Shown: one piece after another, positions 38,599-46,814 of the stretch
How the letters are laid out: every line of letters starts with the position of its first letter
Numbering within the stretch: position 1 is the first letter of the stretch
Source: an uncultured Bacteroidota bacterium
GTDB lineage: Bacteria > Bacteroidota > Bacteroidia > Flavobacteriales > Flavobacteriaceae
Reading direction: 5' to 3'
NCBI GenBank assembly: GCA_902554655.1
Contig: CACDPE010000005.1
Span: 1 to 59,037 of the forward strand
Length of the DNA stretch: 59,037 nt
Translations under genes and position numbers: made by a program
Notes under the pieces: generated by a model
What the model was told of the DNA's origin: nothing
Seen by the model: only the letters and a program-made list of their open reading frames with translations
The model's database searches: none

Positions 38599-40450
38599 TA
38601 AACTTTTTCAAATAATAGTTGTCATAATCTCAGGTCTTTTAATAATTAAACTTTTTGAACTTCAAATTATTAATAATAACTCATCTCAAATTTTAGAAAG
38701 AGCCTCAATTCAAAAAGTATATGATTTCCCAGAAAGAGGCTATATATACGATAGAAATAAAAAACTGATCGTATATAATGAGCCATATTATGATCTGATG
38801 ATTATTCCAAAAGATATTGAAATATCTGATAGCTTGTTAATTTCCAAAGAACTTAATATATCAAGTGGCGATTTTCTAACCAGACTTAATAAGGCAAAAA
38901 AATATTCCCCTGTAAAACCTTCAATTTTAATTTCTGGGATAACAAAAAATGAGTATGCTAATATTCAAGAGAAACTTTGGAAATTTAGTGGTCTTTTTAT
39001 TCAAAAAAAATCTAAAAGAAAATATAACTTTCAAACTGCTTCAAATCTTTTTGGATACATAAGTGAAGTAAACACATATGAGATTGATAATAACCCATAC
39101 TACAAAGCGGGTGAAATGATTGGAAGACAAGGTTTAGAAAAATCTTATGAAAATATTTTGAGAGGTAAAAAAGGTGTAAAATATTTTCAAAAGGACAAGT
39201 TCAATAGAATTATTGGCAAGTATAATAATGGTAGTTATGATAGCCTACTGGTTCCAGCAAAAAACATAGAGATTACTTTAGATATTGATCTTCAAGTTTA
39301 TGGTGATTCATTGATGAAAAATAAATTTGGAAGTATTATTGCTATTGAACCAAAATCTGGAGAAATCCTGGCCTTAGTTAATTCTCCTGGATACGATCCA
39401 AATTTATTGGTTGGAAGAGATCGATCTGTAAATTATAATAATTTAAATTTAGATAGTATTGGTAAACCTTTGTTTGAGAGAGGACTTCAAGGTCAATATC
39501 CACCTGGTTCAACTTTTAAAATAATTAATGCATTAATTGGACTACAAGAAAATGTAATTCAAGAAGAGACTTTGTTTAGATGTAATGGCGGCCATTTTTA
39601 TGCTAAAAATGCTTTCATGAAATGTCACACTAATCAAGAAACTTATACTGATTTAAATAATGCAATATATACCTCATGTAATACATATTTTGCAAAAACT
39701 TATAAGGAAATTATCGAAAACTATGAAACTTCATCAATTGGCTTAGACAAATGGAAAGATTATGTTACTTCATTTGGATTTGGAAACTTTTTGGGTTATG
39801 ATCATCCGACAGGAAAAAGAGGATTTATTCCTAGCTCAGATTATTATAATAGATGGTATAATAATTCATGGGGAGCATCTACTACAATCTCAAATTCTAT
39901 TGGACAAGGTGAAGTTCTAACAACACCAATTCAATTAGCAAACTTTGCAGCTATAATAGCAAATAAAGGTTGGTATATACCACCTCATTTTGTTAAAAAT
40001 ATTGAAAATGATTCAATTGATAAAAATTATAAAAACATTAAAGAAACACTAATTTCAGAAAAACACTTTGATCCAATTATTAAAGGTATGATTGATGTAG
40101 TAGAGAAAGGGACAGCTCAAAACTCTAAAATTAAAGGAATAACATTCGCTGGTAAAACAGGAACTGCTGAAAATTTTATAAAAATTAATGGTCAAAGAAA
40201 ACAGTTAACCGATCATTCAATTTTTATTGGATTTGCTCCAGCTGATGATCCTAAGATTGCCATATGTGTTTTTATAGAGAATGGGTATTGGGGTACAAGA
40301 TGGGCAGCTCCAATATCTAGCCTTATAGCTGAAAAATATCTGAATAGAAATATTGAAAGAAAGTGGCTTGAGAACTATATATTAAATGGAAATTTAAAAG
40401 AAGAATATATGAAGCCATACTTATATGAAAATTTTACTATAAATGAATAG
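38591..40450 (+). CDS. mrdA: Penicillin-binding protein 2 (peptidoglycan DD-transpeptidase)
   Basis: 619 residues. An N-terminal transmembrane helix (about 5-22) anchors it, then comes the dimerisation region and the transpeptidase domain. Catalytic Ser307 is in GSTFK, SCN is at 362-364 and KTG at 522-524, so all three penicillin-binding motifs are intact. It crosslinks peptidoglycan during elongation with RodA as partner glycosyltransferase. It overlaps mreD and rodA by 8 bases each. Length is normal. Confidence 0.97.
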   Translation: MRDKLFQIIVVIISGLLIIKLFELQIINNNSSQILERASIQKVYDFPERGYIYDRNKKLIVYNEPYYDLMIIPKDIEISDSLLISKELNISSGDFLTRLNKAKKYSPVKPSILISGITKNEYANIQEKLWKFSGLFIQKKSKRKYNFQTASNLFGYISEVNTYEIDNNPYYKAGEMIGRQGLEKSYENILRGKKGVKYFQKDKFNRIIGKYNNGSYDSLLVPAKNIEITLDIDLQVYGDSLMKNKFGSIIAIEPKSGEILALVNSPGYDPNLLVGRDRSVNYNNLNLDSIGKPLFERGLQGQYPPGSTFKIINALIGLQENVIQEETLFRCNGGHFYAKNAFMKCHTNQETYTDLNNAIYTSCNTYFAKTYKEIIENYETSSIGLDKWKDYVTSFGFGNFLGYDHPTGKRGFIPSSDYYNRWYNNSWGASTTISNSIGQGEVLTTPIQLANFAAIIANKGWYIPPHFVKNIENDSIDKNYKNIKETLISEKHFDPIIKGMIDVVEKGTAQNSKIKGITFAGKTGTAENFIKINGQRKQLTDHSIFIGFAPADDPKIAICVFIENGYWGTRWAAPISSLIAEKYLNRNIERKWLENYILNGNLKEEYMKPYLYENFTINE

Positions 40451-41693
40451 TATAAGTATTAAAAAATTTGATGTTGTATCAATTTTAATTGTAAGCTTAT
40501 TAATTATAATTGGATTGGTTAATATTTACTCATCAACATATTTTGATAATATGAGTTTTTTCTCATTTGAAAATTCTTTTGGAAAACAATTAATTTTTAC
40601 TTTAATTTCATTAATAATTTTCTTATTTATCCTTGTTTCTGATGATAGATTTTTTTTCAGATACTCAAGTATAATTTATCTACTCGGTATTATTTTATTA
40701 ATTGCTGTACTAATTTTTGGAAATGAAGTTAAAGGAGCAAAATCTTGGTTTTCTTTAATGGGTTTTAGTCTCCAACCTTCCGAATTCATGAAACCAATAA
40801 CCGCTTTAGCTTTAGCAAAATATCTAAGTAATATACACTCTGATCTAAAAAGAAAAAGTATTCAATTATATAGTTTTTTAATCGTTTTAATACCAATTTT
40901 TCTTGTAATAATTCAGCCTGATCCTGGAACTGCATTAATATATTTTAGCTTCTTTTTTGTTTTGTATGTTATTGGTTTACCAAGTATATATATGAATATT
41001 TTCATATGGCTTACTATTTTATTTATTACAACTATAATAGTTGGAAAACAAAATATTTTGTTTATAATATCAACATTAATTATTTCAATCTTACTCATAT
41101 ATATTTATAGAAAATTATCTTTTCGAAAATTTTTATTCTACGGAATATTTTCATTAATATTCATTCTATGTGTTGATTTTATTTTTAATGAAGTTTTTGA
41201 ACAAAGGCATAGAGATAGGTTTAATATAGTATTGGGGATTAAAGAAGATAATAGAGGAATTGGCTATAATACAAATCAGTCACAACTTGCATTCAAATCT
41301 GGAGGGTTTTTTGGTGAAGGTTTTTTAAAAGGAACTCAAACAAAAGGAGATTTTGTTCCTGAACAACATAGTGATTATATTTTTGCAACCATTGGAGAAG
41401 AATGGGGTTTTTTTGGTTCAATTTTGACAATAATTCTATTTACAATTCTAATATTAAGAATGATTAGTAGAGCTAACACCAATCGAAATATGTTTAATAA
41501 AATAGTTATTTATAGCGTTGCCTCTATCTTTTTTTTTCAATTTGCTATTAATATAAGTATGGTAATTGGAGTTTTTCCAACTGTAGGTATTCCTTTGCCA
41601 TTTATAAGTTATGGAGGGTCAAGCTTGTTGACTTCAATAATCTTATTTGGAGGATATATAAAGCTGGATTCTGTAAAAAAAGAAAAATGGTAA
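40443..41693 (+). CDS. rodA: Rod shape-determining protein RodA (peptidoglycan polymerase)
   Basis: 416-residue polytopic inner-membrane SEDS protein that polymerises lipid II with PBP2. Hydrophobic helices cover most of its length; family motifs are QPSEFMKP, QPDPGTALIY, PEQHSDYIFATIGEEWG and PLPFISYGGSSLL. It is the last gene of the shape operon and overlaps mrdA by 8 bases. The next gene converges with 2 bases between the stops, and no hairpin terminator is visible there. Confidence 0.96.
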   Translation: MNSISIKKFDVVSILIVSLLIIIGLVNIYSSTYFDNMSFFSFENSFGKQLIFTLISLIIFLFILVSDDRFFFRYSSIIYLLGIILLIAVLIFGNEVKGAKSWFSLMGFSLQPSEFMKPITALALAKYLSNIHSDLKRKSIQLYSFLIVLIPIFLVIIQPDPGTALIYFSFFFVLYVIGLPSIYMNIFIWLTILFITTIIVGKQNILFIISTLIISILLIYIYRKLSFRKFLFYGIFSLIFILCVDFIFNEVFEQRHRDRFNIVLGIKEDNRGIGYNTNQSQLAFKSGGFFGEGFLKGTQTKGDFVPEQHSDYIFATIGEEWGFFGSILTIILFTILILRMISRANTNRNMFNKIVIYSVASIFFFQFAINISMVIGVFPTVGIPLPFISYGGSSLLTSIILFGGYIKLDSVKKEKW

Positions 41694-41695
41694 CT

Positions 41696-42739
41696 CTACT
41701 TAATTATTTCTGAATAATAGTTTGATATATAAATAAAACTTGTAACTAAAATCATAAGAAAAAAGCCTGGAATTAATGCTAAATAAGCATTACCTAAAAG
41801 AATATACTGATAATTTTCTTTAATCATATATCCCCAGCTAGGCATAGGAGGTTGAGTTCCAATTCCAAGAAAGCTTAATCCGCTTTCTAACAGTATACTT
41901 GAAGCAAAGTTAGTAGCAGAAATTATTAAAATTGGGCCAATAATATTTGGTAGAATATGTTTTAAAATTATTCTAAAATCACTAATTCCTAAAACTTTTA
42001 CCGCTGATATATAGTCTTTTTCTTTTTCAGATTTAATCTTACCACGCACAAGTCTAGCAACTTCAACCCATATGGAACATCCAATTGCTATATAAATTTG
42101 CCAAAATCCTTTTCCTATAGCTAAAGAGATTGCAATAACTAATAATAAGGTTGGTATTGACCAAAAAATATTAATTAACCAAACAACAAATAAATCTATT
42201 TTGCCTCCGTAGTAACCACCTATAACACCAAAAAATAATCCAATAATTGTTGAAATAATAACAGCCATTAATCCAATAGATAATGAAACCCTAGTACCTA
42301 ATAAAACTCTACTAAAAACATCTCTTCCATATATATCAGTACCAAAAAGAAATTTTTTGGAAGAAATATACTTTGATTTAATTAAATCAAAATTATTTTC
42401 ATCAAATCGATCAAAATCAAAGTTTTTTAATATTTGATTATTATCATCAGAATATATATTTACAACTAATTGGTTACCTTCACTTGAAATTGAACTAATA
42501 GCATATTCATCAAATTTTTTTTCCGAGCCAAAAAATAAATCTGAAAATTTTTCATGATTATAATTTACTGGAACTTTTAAAATATTAACCTCAAATCCAG
42601 GTTTTTTTGACTGAATATTTAAATTCATTGAATTTGCATTCTTCGTTTTATCTGGTATAATAAAGAAAACAAAAACTGAAATAAAAAAACAAAGAAAAAT
42701 ATAGAGATAAGAAAGTTTTAAAGGAATATTATTTACCAA
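41696..42739 (-). CDS. OppC-like ABC transporter permease
   Basis: 347 residues from a TTG start at 42739, since no ATG precedes the first membrane helix (residues ~9-27). A periplasmic insert of ~80 residues follows, then the OppC-type start FGTDIYGRDVFSRVLLGTRVS and five further helices. The EAA loop (ISAVKVLGISDFRIILKHILPNI) that contacts the ATPase is intact. It resembles peptide-import permeases, but no partner permease, ATPase or binding protein is in the window. It follows prc by 13 bases and is probably co-transcribed. I recall this pairing in other flavobacteria. The transported substrate is unknown. Confidence 0.85.
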   Translation of the reverse strand: MVNNIPLKLSYLYIFLCFFISVFVFFIIPDKTKNANSMNLNIQSKKPGFEVNILKVPVNYNHEKFSDLFFGSEKKFDEYAISSISSEGNQLVVNIYSDDNNQILKNFDFDRFDENNFDLIKSKYISSKKFLFGTDIYGRDVFSRVLLGTRVSLSIGLMAVIISTIIGLFFGVIGGYYGGKIDLFVVWLINIFWSIPTLLLVIAISLAIGKGFWQIYIAIGCSIWVEVARLVRGKIKSEKEKDYISAVKVLGISDFRIILKHILPNIIGPILIISATNFASSILLESGLSFLGIGTQPPMPSWGYMIKENYQYILLGNAYLALIPGFFLMILVTSFIYISNYYSEIIK

Positions 42740-42752
42740 AACTTGAAATTTA

Positions 42753-44849
42753 TCATTCCTTATTAGCTAAAATCATTTCGGATTTAGTTTTATTTAAAAA
42801 AATTTGTTCTAAAATATTGACGCCCTCACTAACAAAAATATCTTTTTTCAAGTTTCTATGCCATCGATTTCTATTGCTAAGTAAGTCTTTATTAGACATA
42901 ATAAAATCTTTTTCTGATTTTAGTAATTTAAAATTAAGGTTGTTAGAATATTCTGAAAGACTTTCAAAAAGTTTATTTTTTTTCTTATTATTTTCAACAT
43001 AATTTTTATAAATTGAGAAATTCAGGGGGATTAATTTATTGTCACTTTGTTCTTTAATCCACTCGGCTCTTTTACTAACTAACCTTAAATAATTATTAGA
43101 GTTGATCCTTGTCTGTGCATTATTCTTTATGAAACTAAAGTTTTTAAATCCATTCCAAGGATTGTAAAAAGCAGCATCTATTTTATCCCATTTTAATGGA
43201 TTATTCTCATCTTTCTCCCCATTAAAAATGTGCATATAGCTGTCAGGAATTACTACATCACTTTTAACACCTTCTAATTGTACAGATTCACCATTAATTC
43301 TGTAAAATTTATCGGTAGTAATTTTTATAGCTCCCATATCAAAGTCTGAATTTGAGATAAACTTATTTAGATCTATAATATTTTGAACAGTGCCCTTTCC
43401 AAAAGATTTTTTGCTACCAATAATCACAGCTCTTTTATAGTCTTGAAGAGCAGCAGCAAGAATTTCGGAAGCAGATGCGGACATTTCATTAATTAAGATT
43501 ACTAATGGACCATCCCAAATAATTTCAGGATTTCTATCATATAAAATTTTTTTTCTATTTCCAATTGACTTTACTTGGACAACAGGTCCTTTTTCAATAA
43601 ATAAACCAGTCATATCAACTACGGTTTGTAGGGATCCTCCACCATTATTTCTTAGGTCAAGGATCAACCCTTTCATTCCATTGTTTTTGAGCTTGATGAT
43701 GTGATTTTTTACGTCTTCTGAGGAATTTCTGTTTTTATAATCAGAGAAATCAACATAAAACTTTGGTAAACTTATGTATCCATAATTTATGTTTTCTTTA
43801 TTTATCAAGGTTGATTTAGCATATATTTCCTCTAATTCAACTATGTCTCTCATGATAATAACATCTTTGATGGAACCATCAATCTTTTTCACTGTTAATG
43901 TTACAAAAGATTTAGCTGGTCCCTTAATAAGTTTTATAGCATCATCCAACTTCATACCTACAACATCGACAGGTTCAGAATTTTCTTGGGCTACTTTTAA
44001 AATTAGATCACCAACATCAAGTAAATTATCCTTCCATATTGGACCTCCTATAATAATTTCAACAATTTTTATTGAACCTTCAGTTTTTGTTAATCTTGCA
44101 CCTATTCCATTAAATTTTCCAGAAATGTTAACATCAAATCTTTCCTTGTCATCAGGCTTAAAGTAATACGTATGAGGATCTAGCTGTTTTAAAAAAGAAT
44201 TTATATAATAAGAGAACCAATCTTCTCTATCCATATCATTATAAATTTCAAAAAAATCTTCTGTGTTCTTTTTTACAATTGCTATTGATTCATTATAAAC
44301 ACGATCATTTATTGTTGGGATTGAATCACCTAACTTAAGTAATGAAATATCTAAAGTTGAAAATTTAAGTTGTTTTCTCCACCTTTGTTTAATTTCACTT
44401 TTATTCTTTGAAAAATCTTTATTCTCAAAATCTAAATTTAATTCCTCCTTGGATTTGAAGTCAAAAGGCTTAGCTAATATTTCTCTATAATAAGATTGAA
44501 CTTCACTAGATCTAAGTTTTAGTGTTTCATAAACTAGGTTAAAAAAAGTAAGATCATAATTTTTAATTTGGTCATCTAACTTATATTTATACTTTTCGAA
44601 ATTCTTTAAATCAGATTTTAAAAAAAATCTTTTTTGTTTATCGATTTGATCAATAAACGATAAATAAATTTTTTCTGAGAGATCATCATCAATTTGAATT
44701 TTATTATAATGTCCCTTTTCAACAACATATTTTATAATTTCTATCAATAATCTATCTTTATTAGGATCGGAAAAATTTTTATTGGTAATTGTAAAACCAA
44801 TAATCAATAATGGAATTAACAAAAATAAATATTTGATTTTTTTATTCAT
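42753..44849 (-). CDS. prc: Tail-specific (C-terminal processing) protease Prc
   Basis: 698 residues with an N-terminal hydrophobic signal or anchor (about 6-22). A helical N-terminal domain (PF17804-like) is followed by a PDZ domain (KIVEIIIGGPIWKDNLLDVGD), the S41 peptidase core with the serine in SASASEILAAALQDYKR, the lysine in FGKGTVQN, and a C-terminal DUF3340-like domain. It degrades or trims periplasmic proteins from their C-terminus and is an envelope quality-control enzyme. It precedes the OppC-like permease by 13 bases and diverges from surE. Confidence 0.94.
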   Translation of the reverse strand: MNKKIKYLFLLIPLLIIGFTITNKNFSDPNKDRLLIEIIKYVVEKGHYNKIQIDDDLSEKIYLSFIDQIDKQKRFFLKSDLKNFEKYKYKLDDQIKNYDLTFFNLVYETLKLRSSEVQSYYREILAKPFDFKSKEELNLDFENKDFSKNKSEIKQRWRKQLKFSTLDISLLKLGDSIPTINDRVYNESIAIVKKNTEDFFEIYNDMDREDWFSYYINSFLKQLDPHTYYFKPDDKERFDVNISGKFNGIGARLTKTEGSIKIVEIIIGGPIWKDNLLDVGDLILKVAQENSEPVDVVGMKLDDAIKLIKGPAKSFVTLTVKKIDGSIKDVIIMRDIVELEEIYAKSTLINKENINYGYISLPKFYVDFSDYKNRNSSEDVKNHIIKLKNNGMKGLILDLRNNGGGSLQTVVDMTGLFIEKGPVVQVKSIGNRKKILYDRNPEIIWDGPLVILINEMSASASEILAAALQDYKRAVIIGSKKSFGKGTVQNIIDLNKFISNSDFDMGAIKITTDKFYRINGESVQLEGVKSDVVIPDSYMHIFNGEKDENNPLKWDKIDAAFYNPWNGFKNFSFIKNNAQTRINSNNYLRLVSKRAEWIKEQSDNKLIPLNFSIYKNYVENNKKKNKLFESLSEYSNNLNFKLLKSEKDFIMSNKDLLSNRNRWHRNLKKDIFVSEGVNILEQIFLNKTKSEMILANKE

Positions 44850-44904
44850 TTGACATTATAAATGTAAATAATTAAAGTTATAAAGTTAATATCTGAATTA
44901 TGAT

Positions 44905-44937
44905 TTGATAAAATCTATTATGATTTAATTACTTTTG
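44905..44937 (+). promoter_or_regulatory. Putative promoter of surE-lpxB
   Basis: TTG at 44905-44907, a 22-base spacer and TACTTTTG at 44930-44937 match the Bacteroidetes pattern exactly. The ATG of surE is 19 bases further on. Confidence 0.6.
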
Positions 44938-44956
44938 TTCAAAAATTAGACCATAT

Positions 44957-45727
44957 ATGCCAAAAAAACCATTAATACTCGTGACTAATGATGATGGAAT
45001 CACCGCTCCTGGAATCAGAGCTTTAATTTCAGTCATGAATGAAATTGGGAATGTTGTTGTTATTGCACCCGATAGTCCTCAATCAGCAATGGGTCATGCA
45101 ATTACCATAAATTCTACTCTGCATTGTCATAAAATTAAAATTGATGATGGACCCCAAATAGAATATTCTTGCTCTGGAACACCTGCTGACTGCGTAAAAT
45201 TAGGTATTAATGAAATTCTTGACTCAAAACCAGACTTGTGTGTTGCAGGTGTAAATCATGGCTCAAATTCATCGATAAATGTAATATATTCTGGAACTAT
45301 GAGTGCTGCAATTGAAGCAACAATTGAAGGTGTACCAGCAATTGGATTTTCATTACTTGATTACAGATGGAAGGCAAATTTTAATCATATTAAGAATTAC
45401 ATTAAAAAAATAACTCTTAAAGCTTTAAAAAGAGGGATCCCTGACAAAATTGCTTTAAACGTTAACTTTCCTAATCTTGTTGAAAGTAAAATAAAAGGAA
45501 TTAAGATTTGTAGACAAGCCAAAGCATATTGGATTGAAAAGTTTGATAAAAGAAAAAACCCACAGGGAAAAGAATATTACTGGCTAACTGGAGAATTTAT
45601 TAATGAGGATTCAAACAATGATACTGATGAACATGCACTAAATTCTGGTTATATCTCAATTGTACCTGTGAAGCACGACCTTACAGACTATGATTCAATG
45701 AAAAAAATTAAAGATTGGCACTTATAG
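44957..45727 (+). CDS. surE: 5'-nucleotidase SurE
   Basis: 256 residues. SurE removes phosphate from nucleoside monophosphates and needs a divalent metal. The metal-binding NDDG is at 11-14 in LVTNDDGITAPGI, with SPQSAMGHAIT, GTPADCV and GVNHGSN as further family motifs. All are intact. The lpxB start is one base after the stop, so the two genes are coupled, a pairing seen widely in Bacteroidota. A good promoter lies 19 bases upstream. Confidence 0.96.
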   Translation: MPKKPLILVTNDDGITAPGIRALISVMNEIGNVVVIAPDSPQSAMGHAITINSTLHCHKIKIDDGPQIEYSCSGTPADCVKLGINEILDSKPDLCVAGVNHGSNSSINVIYSGTMSAAIEATIEGVPAIGFSLLDYRWKANFNHIKNYIKKITLKALKRGIPDKIALNVNFPNLVESKIKGIKICRQAKAYWIEKFDKRKNPQGKEYYWLTGEFINEDSNNDTDEHALNSGYISIVPVKHDLTDYDSMKKIKDWHL

Positions 45728-45728
45728 T

Positions 45729-46814
45729 ATGAAATATTACATAATTGCTGGTGAGCCCTCTGGTGATCTACATGGATCAAAATTAATAAAGGAAATTTTA
45801 AGCATAGACAATAAAGCTAAAATTAGATTTTGGGGTGGTGATCTTATGAAGAATGCAGGTGGTGATATGGTTATGCACTATAGGGAGATGGCCTTTATGG
45901 GTTTTAGTGAAGTTATGCTAAACATTTTAAAAATTATTAAAAATTTTAAAATTTGTAAAAAAGATATTATAAATTTTAACCCTGATAAAATAATACTTAT
46001 TGATTATCCTGGATTCAATTTAAGGATAAGTAAGTGGGCTAAAAAAAAAGGCTTTAAAAATTATTTTTATATAAGTCCACAAATTTGGGCTTGGAAAGAA
46101 AAAAGAGCTAAGACAATTAGAAAGTATGTAGATGAATTATATGCAGTTCTTCCATTTGAAAAAGATTATTTTTTAAAGAAACACAACATCAATGCAAATT
46201 TTTTTGGACATCCACTTATGGATGATTTTAAAAATTATAAACCAAAAAAAATTGAATCAAAACAACCAATAATATCAATTTTACCTGGAAGTAGAAAACA
46301 AGAAATTTCAAAAATTCTTGCTAAAGTCTTAAAAGTTTGTAAATATTTTCCAGATTACACTTTCATTATAGCAGGAGTTAATCACATTAATGAAAAAACT
46401 TATCAAAAAATTTTATCAGAAAATAATTCAAAAATTGAAATAGTTTATAATAGAACGTATGAAATAATAAGTTCATCTAAATTATCAATTGTTACGAGCG
46501 GGACTGCAACATTAGAAACAGCATTATTAAATACTCCTCAAATTGTTTGCTATGTAACAAGCCCCTTAAACATATTACTGGCTAAACTTTTTGTAAAAAT
46601 TAAATTCATTTCACTTGTAAATCTTATTTGCAATAAAGAAGTAATAAAAGAATTTATTCAGAGTGAGGTAAATGAAAATAATTTAAAAAAAGAAATAAAT
46701 AATATCTTGAATGGAAAAGATATTGAAATAAAAAAAAATTATAAATTACTTAGAAACCTAATTGGGTTGGATGGAGTTAGTAAAAGAGTTGCAAAACATA
46801 TAGTCAACAACTAA
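45729..46814 (+). CDS. lpxB: Lipid-A-disaccharide synthase
   Basis: 361 residues, GT19 family glycosyltransferase. It joins UDP-2,3-diacylglucosamine and lipid X into the lipid A disaccharide at the inner membrane. Motifs are IAGEPSGDLHGSKL at the N-terminus, RFWGGDLM, YISPQIWAWKEKRA, LPGSRKQEI (sugar-nucleotide site) and VTSGTATLETA. It is the second gene of surE-lpxB. Its TAA stop overlaps the TAG stop of convergent leuS by 4 bases through a shared CTAA. Confidence 0.96.
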   Translation: MKYYIIAGEPSGDLHGSKLIKEILSIDNKAKIRFWGGDLMKNAGGDMVMHYREMAFMGFSEVMLNILKIIKNFKICKKDIINFNPDKIILIDYPGFNLRISKWAKKKGFKNYFYISPQIWAWKEKRAKTIRKYVDELYAVLPFEKDYFLKKHNINANFFGHPLMDDFKNYKPKKIESKQPIISILPGSRKQEISKILAKVLKVCKYFPDYTFIIAGVNHINEKTYQKILSENNSKIEIVYNRTYEIISSSKLSIVTSGTATLETALLNTPQIVCYVTSPLNILLAKLFVKIKFISLVNLICNKEVIKEFIQSEVNENNLKKEINNILNGKDIEIKKNYKLLRNLIGLDGVSKRVAKHIVNN

